DNA of 64,000 bases, from assembly GCA_964057225.1 (NCBI GenBank), contig OZ059894.1, positions 14,704,131 to 14,768,130 of the forward strand. The letters are read 5' to 3'. This DNA comes from Auanema rhodensis (taxonomy: Eukaryota > Nematoda > Chromadorea > Rhabditida > Rhabditidae). The notes under the pieces were generated by a model. That model did not search any database and had not been told where the DNA came from. It was given only the letters and a program-made list of their open reading frames with translations. The position numbers were made by a program, and so were the translations under genes. Shown piece after piece: positions 55,653-64,000 of this stretch (the first letter of the stretch is position 1; each line of letters begins with the position of its first letter).

Positions 55653-56444
55653 CTATAGGCTTTTAGCCTTATTGCTGCCGATGAAGAAGGCATTTCTGGC
55701 AAATGGAGCATAAGCTGGAACTACGGCGGGAGCAGCAGCGACAACTGGGGCATGGGCTACAATTGGGGCTGGAGCTGCAAACATTGGACGAGCTACTGGA
55801 ACGGCTGGAGCGACGATGGCTGGAGCTGGAGCAGCGAACATTGGACGAGCTACTGGAACGGCTGGAGCGACGATGGCTGGAGCTGGAGCAGCGAACATTG
55901 GACGAGCTACTGGAACGGCTGGAGCGACGATGGCTGGAGCTGGAGCAGCGAACATTGGGCGAGCCACTGGTACAGCTGGAGCAGCGAACATTGGGCGAGC
56001 TACTGGAACGGCTGGAGCAGCCAACATTGGGCGAGCTACTGGAACGGCTGGAGCAGCGAACATGGGGCGAGCTACTGGGACAGCTGGAGCTGCAAAGACG
56101 GGAGCTGGAGCTGCAAGGACTGGGCGAGCAACTGGAACAGCTGGGGCGACAACGGCTGGAGGTGGAGCAGCGAACATTGGGCGAGCTACTGGGATAGCTG
56201 GAGCAGCAAGAACTGGGGCTGGTGCAGCAAGAACTGGGGCTGGTGCAGCGAGAACTGGGGCACCAACAGGAGCAAGTCCAGGAGTAAGAACGGGCTTAGC
56301 TTGAGCATAGTATCTTCCATAGAATGGGCCATTCACAGCAATTTGAGCAGATGAGAAGGCACAGAGAGCGAAAAGAATGCTGAAAATTATTAAATTAGTT
56401 GAAGTAGACCATAAAGAAACATACGCAACAGTGGAAGAGCTCAT
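55653..56444 (-). CDS. Secreted Ala/Pro/Val-rich repeat protein, paralogue 3, 248 aa
   Basis: Exon 1 is 56425-56444 (20 nt) and exon 2 is 55653-56379, giving the signal peptide MSSSTVAILFALCAFSSA. This is followed by QIAVNGPFYGRYYAQAKPVL (as in paralogue 2), a long Ala/Pro/Val body and the tail FARNAFFIGSNKAKSL. The body contains many PVARPMFAAPA units. Three of them form a near-perfect 57-bp tandem repeat (19 residues: FAAPAPAIVAPAVPVARPM) at 55804-55974. A longer frame opens 18 nt farther upstream but lacks a signal peptide, so the spliced start is preferred. Long open frames on the other strand come from the repeat. Function unknown; probably an extracellular structural protein. Confidence 0.86.
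   Translation of the reverse strand: MSSSTVAYVSLWSTSTNLIIFSILFALCAFSSAQIAVNGPFYGRYYAQAKPVLTPGLAPVGAPVLAAPAPVLAAPAPVLAAPAIPVARPMFAAPPPAVVAPAVPVARPVLAAPAPVFAAPAVPVARPMFAAPAVPVARPMLAAPAVPVARPMFAAPAVPVARPMFAAPAPAIVAPAVPVARPMFAAPAPAIVAPAVPVARPMFAAPAPAIVAPAVPVARPMFAAPAPIVAHAPVVAAAPAVVPAYAPFARNAFFIGSNKAKSL
55804..55974. repeat. 57-bp tandem repeat, three copies, inside paralogue 3
   Basis: The unit starts gctggagcgacgatggctgg. Copies 1 and 2 (55804, 55861) look identical and copy 3 (55918) has a few substitutions. A partial older unit precedes it. The period is a multiple of three, so copy number changes would keep the frame. Confidence 0.9.
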
Positions 56445-56501
56445 ATTAGTTCCGTATGACAAACAAGCTGATGTCCTATATTCTGATGTCCATTTTCCGT
56501 C

Positions 56502-56508
56502 TTATATA
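56502..56508 (-). promoter_or_regulatory. TATA box of Ala/Pro-rich paralogue 3
   Basis: TATATAA on the minus strand, 64 nt before the ATG, matching the spacing at paralogue 1. Confidence 0.6.
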
Positions 56509-57272
56509 GCAGATCGAAGTTTAGGCAGAAGGCGGGATGCTTCGCATTCTACGTCAGAATGTTTTGTTTGTTGTGGCTGCACACGATGAAAAGAACTACA
56601 GAAAAGTAGAAGAAGAACAACTGAGCAGAATGGAAACAAAGTGCATTTCCGGTTGTTGTTCGTTTCGGCTGCTTCGGCAAAAAACGTCCGATAGTTCAGC
56701 AGGTTCTGTGAATCTCAGAGGCTCAAGCGAAGCGCCACAGTAGAGAGCACATGGCGAAATAACGACATAGAACCGGAAAAGAAGCTGTATGAAGAATAGA
56801 GAACAGACATTATTGAAGTAGATTTTACGGCAGGACCGAAGTCTATAAGCAGCATATGTAGCTCAGAAGAGAAAGATGAAGTCAGGAGAAACAGAAAACG
56901 ATTGAGAGAGACAGCAAAAGTGTGAAGTATGCAATCAGACGGAGTTGACGCTGTGCTGAGTAGAAGATACAGAAGAAGACGAAAGCCGATGATGTGCAGA
57001 ACTATGAAGTCGCCGAGACTCATTTTTGGAAAAAACTTTTTTTTCACATAGCTGGTTTTGAAGTTTCATAAGTTGTTCGACGAAATAATAGAGCCAATTC
57101 ATATATAAGAAACGGGAAAAAAGCAGAAGCAACCATGCTGAACTTGCAGCATTTTTTTGTTTTTGAGATATGTACTCTTAGAAATCGTTTTTAATGTACA
57201 AGAAAGTTTTATAATAACCATAAATAATACAATGATTAAAATATAATTTCATATATTATATTAATATATTTT
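56509..57272. other. Intergenic region upstream of paralogue 3
   Basis: Purine-rich on the + strand and less AT-rich than most spacers here, with no supported exon. It probably carries the paralogue 3 promoter and the 3' flank of the next gene. Confidence 0.5.
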
Positions 57273-58042
57273 TCATGCAAATAATGTTGTCCTCATTATT
57301 ACTTCCTTTTTCGAATGTTGCGGTAATTGAGCGAATGAACGATATCTACATTGAATTCCCAAATATAAGACACATAACATTGCAAACGATAACGCAGAAT
57401 TCAATCCAAAAACAACCTGAAAGACTGAATCAAGAAAAGCTCTTATTAAGAATTTAACTTACACATGAGGCCCTGAATCGAACAAAATACCAATGGGAAG
57501 CTAGTTGGAACTGTTTCGGAGTTGAGTGGTAAGCGAATTTTGATAAATCACTTGAAGTTTGTGCAGCCACAATAGAACAATATGCTGATCCAACAGACGA
57601 CACAGCTAATAGTACTGTATGCTGAATTGAATTGAATATCTTTAATTTTTGTTGAATTATCTTACTAATAAAGATGATATTTCGGGATGTTGATTAGTTC
57701 GTTCTCTGAACCATCTTGGTGTAGATTCATAAAAATAAAATACAAGAGCTAGAATTAGACTGTATACTGAGAAGGAATAAAACCAATACGATTGCTCGGG
57801 CTCCAAAAGAATACGCTAAACAAATTATTTATAATCATTATTTGCAACTGATGATAAGATACCTGATCAGGAACAGTATAATACATTCTATGCATAACAA
57901 TAAAATCAAAGATTGAAGCAGTAATGCATAGCAAAACTATACAAGAAACCTAAAGATATATTCTTTTAAAATGATTAACATAGCAATGAAAGTTTACCAA
58001 AATACTTGAATTAATAAGAATCACTACAGTTGATGATTGCAT
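57273..58042 (-). CDS. Uncharacterised four-helix membrane protein, 194 aa
   Basis: I do not recognise this protein. Five exons, all in phase 0: 57998-58042, 57863-57949, 57666-57815, 57463-57621 and 57273-57416. Four hydrophobic stretches are evenly spaced: VVILINSSILVSCIVLLCI, YSFSVYSLILALVFYFY, TVLLAVSSVGSAYCSIVAA and VVFGLNSALSFAMLCVLYLG. Both termini should be cytoplasmic, and the tail contains YRSFAQLPQHSKKE. The layout is like MARVEL-domain or other tetraspan proteins, but no signature is present. The conserved phase and clean splice sites make a real gene likely. The ATG follows a pyrimidine-rich stretch without a clear acceptor. Role cannot be inferred. Confidence 0.7.
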
Positions 58043-59753
58043 ATTGGGATTCCTTTTAAGAAATATTTCTAAATAGAATAAGACTTGTAAATAATAATGC
58101 TAAAAATAATAACTGAAAGAGAGAGAGAGAGGGAGAGGAAGAGAGAGAGAGAAAGAGAGATAGGAAGAAAGAAAGAGAAAGCAGGGATTAAGAATGAAAA
58201 AAACAAAAGTAAGTGACGGAAACGCAGATAAAAAATGGTATATTCACAACGTTTTTTGTTTTATCTTGAAAACGAAGAAATTAATATATTTTTCAACTTT
58301 TTGATTTGAATTTTAATGGAAATATTCGAAGTAAATTACTTTAATAATTGACTTAAAACAACACTTATTTATGATTATTGAATATAGTAGTGTGTGATTC
58401 TAATTTCGAGTGTTTGTATGATTTTTGTTTTATAGGTATTAAGTATACATGTGTTTATGTTAATGTTACATCAATTTATTAAACTCGAAAAATTAGAATA
58501 TAGAATGGGGGGGGGGGTGGCATAAAACCTGAAAAAACTAAAAATTGTTATATATTCATAATTTTTATAAAAACAATTATTCATCATGTAATAATTTTAG
58601 AAATATTAGAGTTTTAATAATAATTTTAAAATAAAAAAGATTTAAAACTTTATAACTTCCTTATTAAGAACGTACAGTTTGCTCTAAGAAAGTCATACTT
58701 ATGAACGAATGATGTTGAAGGATAACAGCTCGCACGATTGCAACTGCCTTCAGTGATCAAACAGAAGATTAAGTCAATAACAACAATTGTCTGAGCTATT
58801 GGTCAATGTAAATGGTCAAAGGAGCCTGAAGAGTCTTAGTATACTCTCGTTACCCTTTATTTTTAGGGTATTGTCAGAAGACCGAGAGAATAACGACGAG
58901 ACATAATGAAAGAAAAGAGAAATAGACGTTGGAGATAAGTAACAGGAATTCAAATAGGTTCGGTAGTTGGCAAACACAGCATCACAATAACAGAGAAAAA
59001 TATTAGTCTTCAGTAACTATGCAACATATAATTTGTGAGCACGGATTTACGCCTCTGAACAATTTTTGTGAGATAGTTAGTTGTATTTAATTGGCTAGGC
59101 AAGCGTTTATTCGCATGAATTTTGGAATGACTCAAGATAAATATCTTGAACACAATGATATATAATCACTTCAGATATTAATACTCATGTAAAAATCAAT
59201 AATTCGCTGTTTTTGCTTAAATATACGTCTACATTCATCGGATTTGTATGGAAATAAAGGACAAAGTATGAGTGAACATTAATCGATCATAGTAATATAA
59301 AACATCAAAGCCTTTTACTTGCTCAACGGGATATTTTTTTAATCCTGAAAACATACTGATGATCATGGCTAATTTACTAGATATTTGCTTTACATGTGTG
59401 AATACATCCAATTAAAAATTTTACCATATACATGGAATTAAGGAGTACTGTGTTTCTTATTTTGTTTTTCACAAAAGTGAGAACGGTTGTTTAACAAACA
59501 AATTTAATTCTTCTCATGCAGTATATTAATATTTAATCCGTACTACCGAAGAAATTTATCTTTCTCAATTAGCTGAACCCTTGCTGATTAAATATAAAAG
59601 ATTTTTTGCTACAACGGTACGTGATTCTGACGCCGTAGTTTGCGTACTTCTGAAATAATTGACATTCAACTGAAGCATCATGTGTTACATTTTTTGTGTT
59701 AACTTATCTGTTTTCTTGGATTAGATAAGTATTATACTAAATAAAATTTAGTA
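58043..59753. other. Divergent intergenic region upstream of cel-1
   Basis: Contains a GA-rich tract at about 58116-58165 and a run of G near 58506-58516. No exon supported. It separates two divergently transcribed genes, so it should hold both promoters. Confidence 0.55.
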
Positions 59754-62020
59754 ATGCCCGGACCGAATGCTGAACGTGCTAAAGCTGGTGGCATTCCTGA
59801 CCGTTGGCTTTATTGTCCTAAAATTGGACAGGTAAATAAAGAAACATTTCAAGCTAGGGATATACACATTATTCAAAATTTTTAAGATTGTAGCCGATTT
59901 GTTTATTCCATTCAAAGTACCGTTATGTGGTTTATATGACGATCAAATTGAAAAAAAATATCGTTTTCATCCAGAAGAAGTCTTCAAGCACCCCAATGTA
60001 AAGGGTAAAAAAATTGGGTTATGGATTGATTTAACTAATACTGATCGATTTTATTTTACTGATCAGGTGACTCCGCAAAACTGAAAATTATTTAAAGTAT
60101 TTCATGTTATAGGTGACGGACCAAGGATGCCAATATCGTAAGATAAAAATGGCAGGTCACAAACAGTCTCCAACCATTGAAGAAGTTGAACAATTTATCA
60201 GACTTGTTAAAGGATTCACAACTGTAAGATTGTTGTGTTTTATGTTCTTTAAAAGAATATTATTAAAGAGTAATCCTGGACAACTTGTTGCTATTCATTG
60301 TACTCATGGTTTTAATCGTACAGGATTTGTAATTTCCTCTTACATGGTAACAGTTTTGGTAGGGAGATAAATGATGCTTCACATATATATTAAAAAAAAA
60401 TATAGGATTGGCCTATCGATGCTGCAATTCAAACGTTTGCTGGCTGCAGACCAGTAGGAATTTACAAGCAAGATTATATCAACGATCTTTTCCAACGATT
60501 TGGTGATGGTGATGATGAAGATATCATAGAGGTTGATTTCTTCATTAGTTGTAGCAGTATTCTTGATTGTTCTAGGCTCCTGACAAGCCATCGTGGGAGT
60601 ACAATGAAGATAAAAGCATGCATGATGGCCCATCTACAAGTGGAGGAAAAACGAATGGTAATTATTTATATATTGAACACAAAGTCTATTCTTCACCCTA
60701 AAATTTAGCTGCAACTACAAACAAGAAGTTATTCATGGATGGATTAGTTGAAAATATTCGCTTAATTGAAGATAATGATAAGAAGGCTATGCTCCAAGCA
60801 AAGGTAGATCTTTTTCTCTGATATTCCCTGACAATAGTTTCAGATTAAACAACTTTGTCGGTATGACCGAAACGGTTTTCCTGGTCTTCAGCCCGTGTCC
60901 TTAGAATATTCACCAGAACGTAAAAATTTAGAGCTGCTAGGAAAAGAAAAGTTCTTGGTTTCTTGGAAAGCTGACGGAATGAGGTACAACGTTAAGCTAA
61001 GATTCTATTTACTGGATATTTTGTTTAGATATATGGTTTACATATGTGATAAGGATGAAGTTTACGCATTTGATCGCGATAATGAAGTTTGTGTCTACTA
61101 TATGCTCTAATTGTTTATCTTGTTCAGATTTTCCATATCCCTAACCTTGAATTTCCTCATTCCTCTCTTCGCCGACATTTAACAAATACACTCGTTGATG
61201 CTGAAATGATTATAGAAAATGTATGACACAACTATATGTATTATTTTTACACAAACCTATGTTTAAAGGTTGAAGGAAAAAAAATACCCCGACTACTTAT
61301 ATATGATATTATTCAATTCGAAGTGAGTTGACATCTGTTTCATTTCTGTTAAGAAAATTATTTTAGGAATTTCGTGTCGCAAAAGATGATTTTGAAAAAC
61401 GAAGAACTTGTTTAATTAATGAAGTCATCAGACCGCGTACTAAAGCTATGGAGGTAGCGTAATTATTGAAAACAAAATTTCAAATTATCTCCTGTTATAG
61501 TTGGGACAAATGTCTCGTGAAAAACAGTGTATGTCTGTTAGGCAAAAAGGCTTCTGGGAACTATCTTGCGTACGCTGCATTATTATCTTATTCATGAAAT
61601 ATATTATTTTTTTAGGTTGAAAAATTATTCTCACCTGCTTTTCAACAAAATCTATGCCATGAAGTTGATGGATTAATTTTCCAACCAGTTAAAATGGTAT
61701 GTATTGCTTGTTTTCGTGTATATATTGTTGACGGTTTTAGCCATATATTCCCGGACGTTGTGATAAGGTTTTAAAGTGGAAACCACCATCTCATAACTCT
61801 ATTGATTTTAAGTTACAAATAAGAAAGTAAGGATTTTATATACTGATAATGTGCATAACATTATTCTTAGAATACAAAAAGAAGGACAATTAGCTGAACA
61901 TATTGGCTTCCTTTATGTTCAACATAGATCAGAACCCTTTGCTCAGATGAAAGCTACCCGATCTCTCTTGCCTTATGATAATAGGATCATTGAATGTACT
62001 TTTGATGTAAGTTCATTAGC

Positions 62021-62066
<46 letters not shown>

Positions 62067-62346
62067 TAATAAGATTTCTTTTAGACTAAAAAGGGCGAAT
62101 GGAAATTCATGAGAGAACGAACAGATAAATCGTTGCCCAATTCATTCAATACTGCGTCTGCTGTTTGGAGCAGTATGATGTATCCAGTTGAGCAGGATAA
62201 TCTAGTACAGTAAGTTTTTTCATTATTCATTTAAGTCCTGATCGTGCATGTTTTGTAGATTTATTAAAACTCGAGGATATGGCATGCATAGACGACCTGC
62301 GGGACATAGTGAGGATGGACCTCCTCATAAGATGCAGAAGACATAG
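59754..62346 (+). CDS. cel-1: mRNA capping enzyme (RNA triphosphatase + guanylyltransferase), 592 aa
   Basis: Bifunctional nuclear enzyme that removes the gamma-phosphate of nascent mRNA and adds GMP to form the cap. Eighteen exons: 59754-59831, 59887-60066, 60113-60223, 60269-60358, 60406-60531, 60576-60657, 60709-60803, 60844-60983, 61029-61086, 61128-61220, 61269-61322, 61367-61453, 61501-61569, 61616-61696, 61741-61826, 61871-62006, 62085-62209 and 62259-62346. The N-terminal cysteine-phosphatase-type domain has [10 protein letters not shown] (C134 nucleophile). The linker is acidic. The guanylyltransferase has motif [10 protein letters not shown] (K296 takes GMP), [22 protein letters not shown] and the final [13 protein letters not shown] block. 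Both active sites are intact and the length matches the animal enzyme. Three introns end in AAG instead of CAG or TAG. Intron 16 holds a TA microsatellite. Confidence 0.96.
62022..62064. repeat. (TA)n microsatellite in cel-1 intron 16
   Basis: About 43 bp of alternating T and A filling most of a 78-nt intron. It expands an intron that would otherwise be of the usual 40-50 nt size. Confidence 0.9.
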
Positions 62347-62475
62347 CTGCTAACTGATAAATAACTTTAGTTTATCAGCCAAGTTTTTTTAGTTTGTATC
62401 GTTCTTTTATATGTTATTTCTCACTATTTGCGGGTTTTGATCTGAGAGAATTTTTAATTCATATAATAAATCTTT
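62347..62475. terminator. Short convergent 3' spacer between cel-1 and the TIMP gene
   Basis: Only 129 bp separate the two stop codons on opposite strands, so both 3' ends must be formed here or overlap. An aataaa-type signal (tataataaatc) lies near 62463 for cel-1. Confidence 0.5.
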
Positions 62476-63075
62476 TCAGCATTTGTAAGTAGTTAAGGCA
62501 TTTTCCAATTCAGAAGGTACATTCATCCACTGAAGAACGCTTTCATAGCTATCAGAACTTGGGTTGTCTGGCAAAATTTGGCCACAAATAACAGTGCTCA
62601 AGCTTCCATTGTTGTTTCTACCTGTAATACCATTTTTCTGACTATGTCACAAAGATAATTAATGTACCCGAAAGTAGATATTCTTTTCCTGTGTCAAGAA
62701 TTACACCGCAAGCTGCGGATTCTGATGGTGAGAAAATTTCAGTTGGCATTGTTCCCAAGCCACTTGGAGTCTATAATTAATGGTTTTTAATTAACAATTG
62801 AATATAATTTACCTTGAAAACTTTAACATGCTCAACGGAATATTTGATATGATTTAGCCCTGGTCTGTTAGAATCATGCACATTTGGTTGCTTGGTTGAA
62901 CGAAGTCGAATACGTACATGTGAAACTGAAAAGTAAGATAAACTAAATAGTTTAGAAGTTGTAACTTGCCCCAATCCGCTCTACAGAAAGCATCTTTGCT
63001 TGAAACTGGAAGACATTTACAAGCAACTATGTATCCTATTAAAGCACTTAATAGAACCAAGATAAATGGACGCAT
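62476..63075 (-). CDS. Secreted single-domain TIMP (tissue inhibitor of metalloproteinases), 155 aa
   Basis: Inhibitor of metalloproteinases, with the netrin-like fold only; nematode TIMPs lack the vertebrate C-terminal domain. Exons on the minus strand: 62970-63075, 62813-62925, 62668-62770 and 62476-62621. The signal peptide MRPFILVLLSALIGYIVA ends just before CKC, so the mature protein starts Cys-x-Cys, the defining TIMP feature that blocks the protease zinc site. The family pattern follows: FCRADW, HVRIRLR, YSVEHVKVFK, SAACGV, GKEYLLSG, VICGQI and a final TTYKC. Six cysteines in total, enough for the three disulphides of the inhibitory domain. Intron 1 uses a GC donor (GG/gcaagt). An acceptor lies five bases before the ATG. 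Intact and confidently a TIMP; which C. elegans gene it matches is not resolved. Confidence 0.93.
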
Positions 63076-64000
63076 TTTTCTAGAAGAGATAACGATAATG
63101 TGTGAAATAAACAGGTTATTAATCCAATTTTTAACCAACGAACAATAACTACTATCTTTAACGGAAGTTTAAGTTAATCAACTTAGAATCATTTGAATCA
63201 ATATGAATCGAAAACAGTGTTAAAGGACGATGTTGATGTCACATTACAATCGGAGTGAATGAAACGCCGAGAAAAGATACTTAGTGTGACTCAATTTTGT
63301 AATGATGACTCATATGTAATCATCTTCTAATTATACTATAATGAATATATTGATTAAATATTTTATTAACCTTAACCCCCCTAAATATCTAAGAAATTTT
63401 AGTCATGTAAAACTCTACAATAAATATGTAAGTGTATTTGCACCTCTCCGTTGGCAACAAATTTGTTTGAGCGAAGATCTTGAACAATTATATTTTTGTG
63501 TTTCAAATGTTGTCGATGTATGATGCTGATGTTTCGTCAAAAATGTGGGCTGCAGAACACCTTGCCGATAAGTGAAAAATACGCCTATGTCTGACAAAGC
63601 TGGTCAAATTTAAGCAACTCTAGTAGTCTGAATCTGACTTCTCTTCACGAGTAAACAACGACAGTGAGAAGGAAAATACGGAAGTGAAAGAGAACGAGAG
63701 AAACAACGAAATAGAGTATGAAAAGAAAAAGATGAAGGAGAATGCGATAAAAACATTTGTTTGCCTGGAGTTTCCCCTTTCCCCAATTGCAGAAAGGGCA
63801 GACCAACCAGAAGGATATTGTTGTGTGGTTCATAGTCGCCATGTCTGCTGATGCTGAGTGAGTTTGAATATGTTTTAAATCTTTATTATCATCTATGTAT
63901 ATGTATATATATATATACTTTTTTGGGGAACTGTTTAACATAAAGCTGGAATATATAAGTAACTACAGCTTGTTATTTTGCATAAATTAATCAATATAAA
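63076..64000. other. Right-end intergenic region
   Basis: No supported gene. At 63841-63857 a short frame MSADA plus GA meets a gtgagt donor, about 50 nt after an acceptor-like ttgcag; this could be the first coding exon of a + strand gene beyond the window, but there is no homology to confirm it. A short TA repeat lies near 63896-63916. Confidence 0.4.

Noticed and set aside
55703-56354. Long open frames (162-200 aa) on the + strand, e.g. Trp/Ser-rich and Gly/Ala-rich repeats
   Set aside because: They are shadows of the GC-rich repeat coding exon of paralogue 3 on the minus strand; they lack start context, signal peptide and exon structure.
63841-63857. Start of a further gene at the right edge (MSADA plus gtgagt donor)
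   Set aside because: Only 17 nt, no homology and no second exon within the window; kept only as a note.

Overview
This window reads as nuclear DNA of a nematode. The reasons are: AT-rich sequence; compact genes with many introns of about 43-60 nt; coding exons close to Caenorhabditis-type synaptobrevin, SNAP-25, AKT-1 and mRNA capping enzyme; a nematode-only ground-like (hedgehog-related) protein; and splice acceptors lying 0-6 nt before several start codons, as expected for spliced-leader trans-splicing. The species cannot be named from the sequence. All multi-exon models were assembled by hand from splice signals, reading frame and family motifs. Exon edges are therefore predictions, though the reading frame closes across every main model.

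Layout. 1-155 (-): N-terminal part of synaptobrevin (snb-1), running off the left edge. 4120-5129 (+): a four-helix membrane protein I do not recognise. 14173-21855 (+): SNAP-25 (ric-4), with two alternative first coding exons 6.2 kb apart. 24098-27786 (-): Akt kinase (akt-1), with a duplicated, mutually exclusive kinase-domain exon. 27787-37057: a gene-poor, microsatellite-rich stretch. 37058-38508 (+): a GT31 beta-1,3-glycosyltransferase. 39162-41346 (-): a secreted purple acid phosphatase. 42400-44194: an apparently perfect 789-bp inverted duplication carrying two tail-to-tail copies of ribosomal protein eL41.

44787-46411 (-): a ground-like secreted protein. 47201-49161 (-): a divergent ionotropic glutamate-receptor-like channel without an amino-terminal domain. 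49829-56444: three paralogous secreted Ala/Pro/Val-rich proteins on alternating strands, each with a TATA box 63-69 nt before the ATG. A 535-bp non-autonomous DNA transposon lies between the second and third; it has 68-bp inverted repeats, an 8-bp target duplication and a broken zinc-ribbon transposase start, and is probably Merlin-like. 57273-58042 (-): a second orphan four-helix membrane protein. 59754-62346 (+): the bifunctional mRNA capping enzyme (cel-1). 62476-63075 (-): a single-domain TIMP, tail-to-tail with cel-1.

The genes do not form one pathway. Two of the three core neuronal SNAREs are linked here in divergent orientation. The right half groups several secreted or extracellular-matrix type products (phosphatase, ground-like, Ala/Pro-rich proteins, TIMP). 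The gene-poor regions show strong strand asymmetry: pyrimidine-rich on the sense strand of the nearest gene, which suggests long transcribed 5' introns for ric-4, akt-1 and snb-1.
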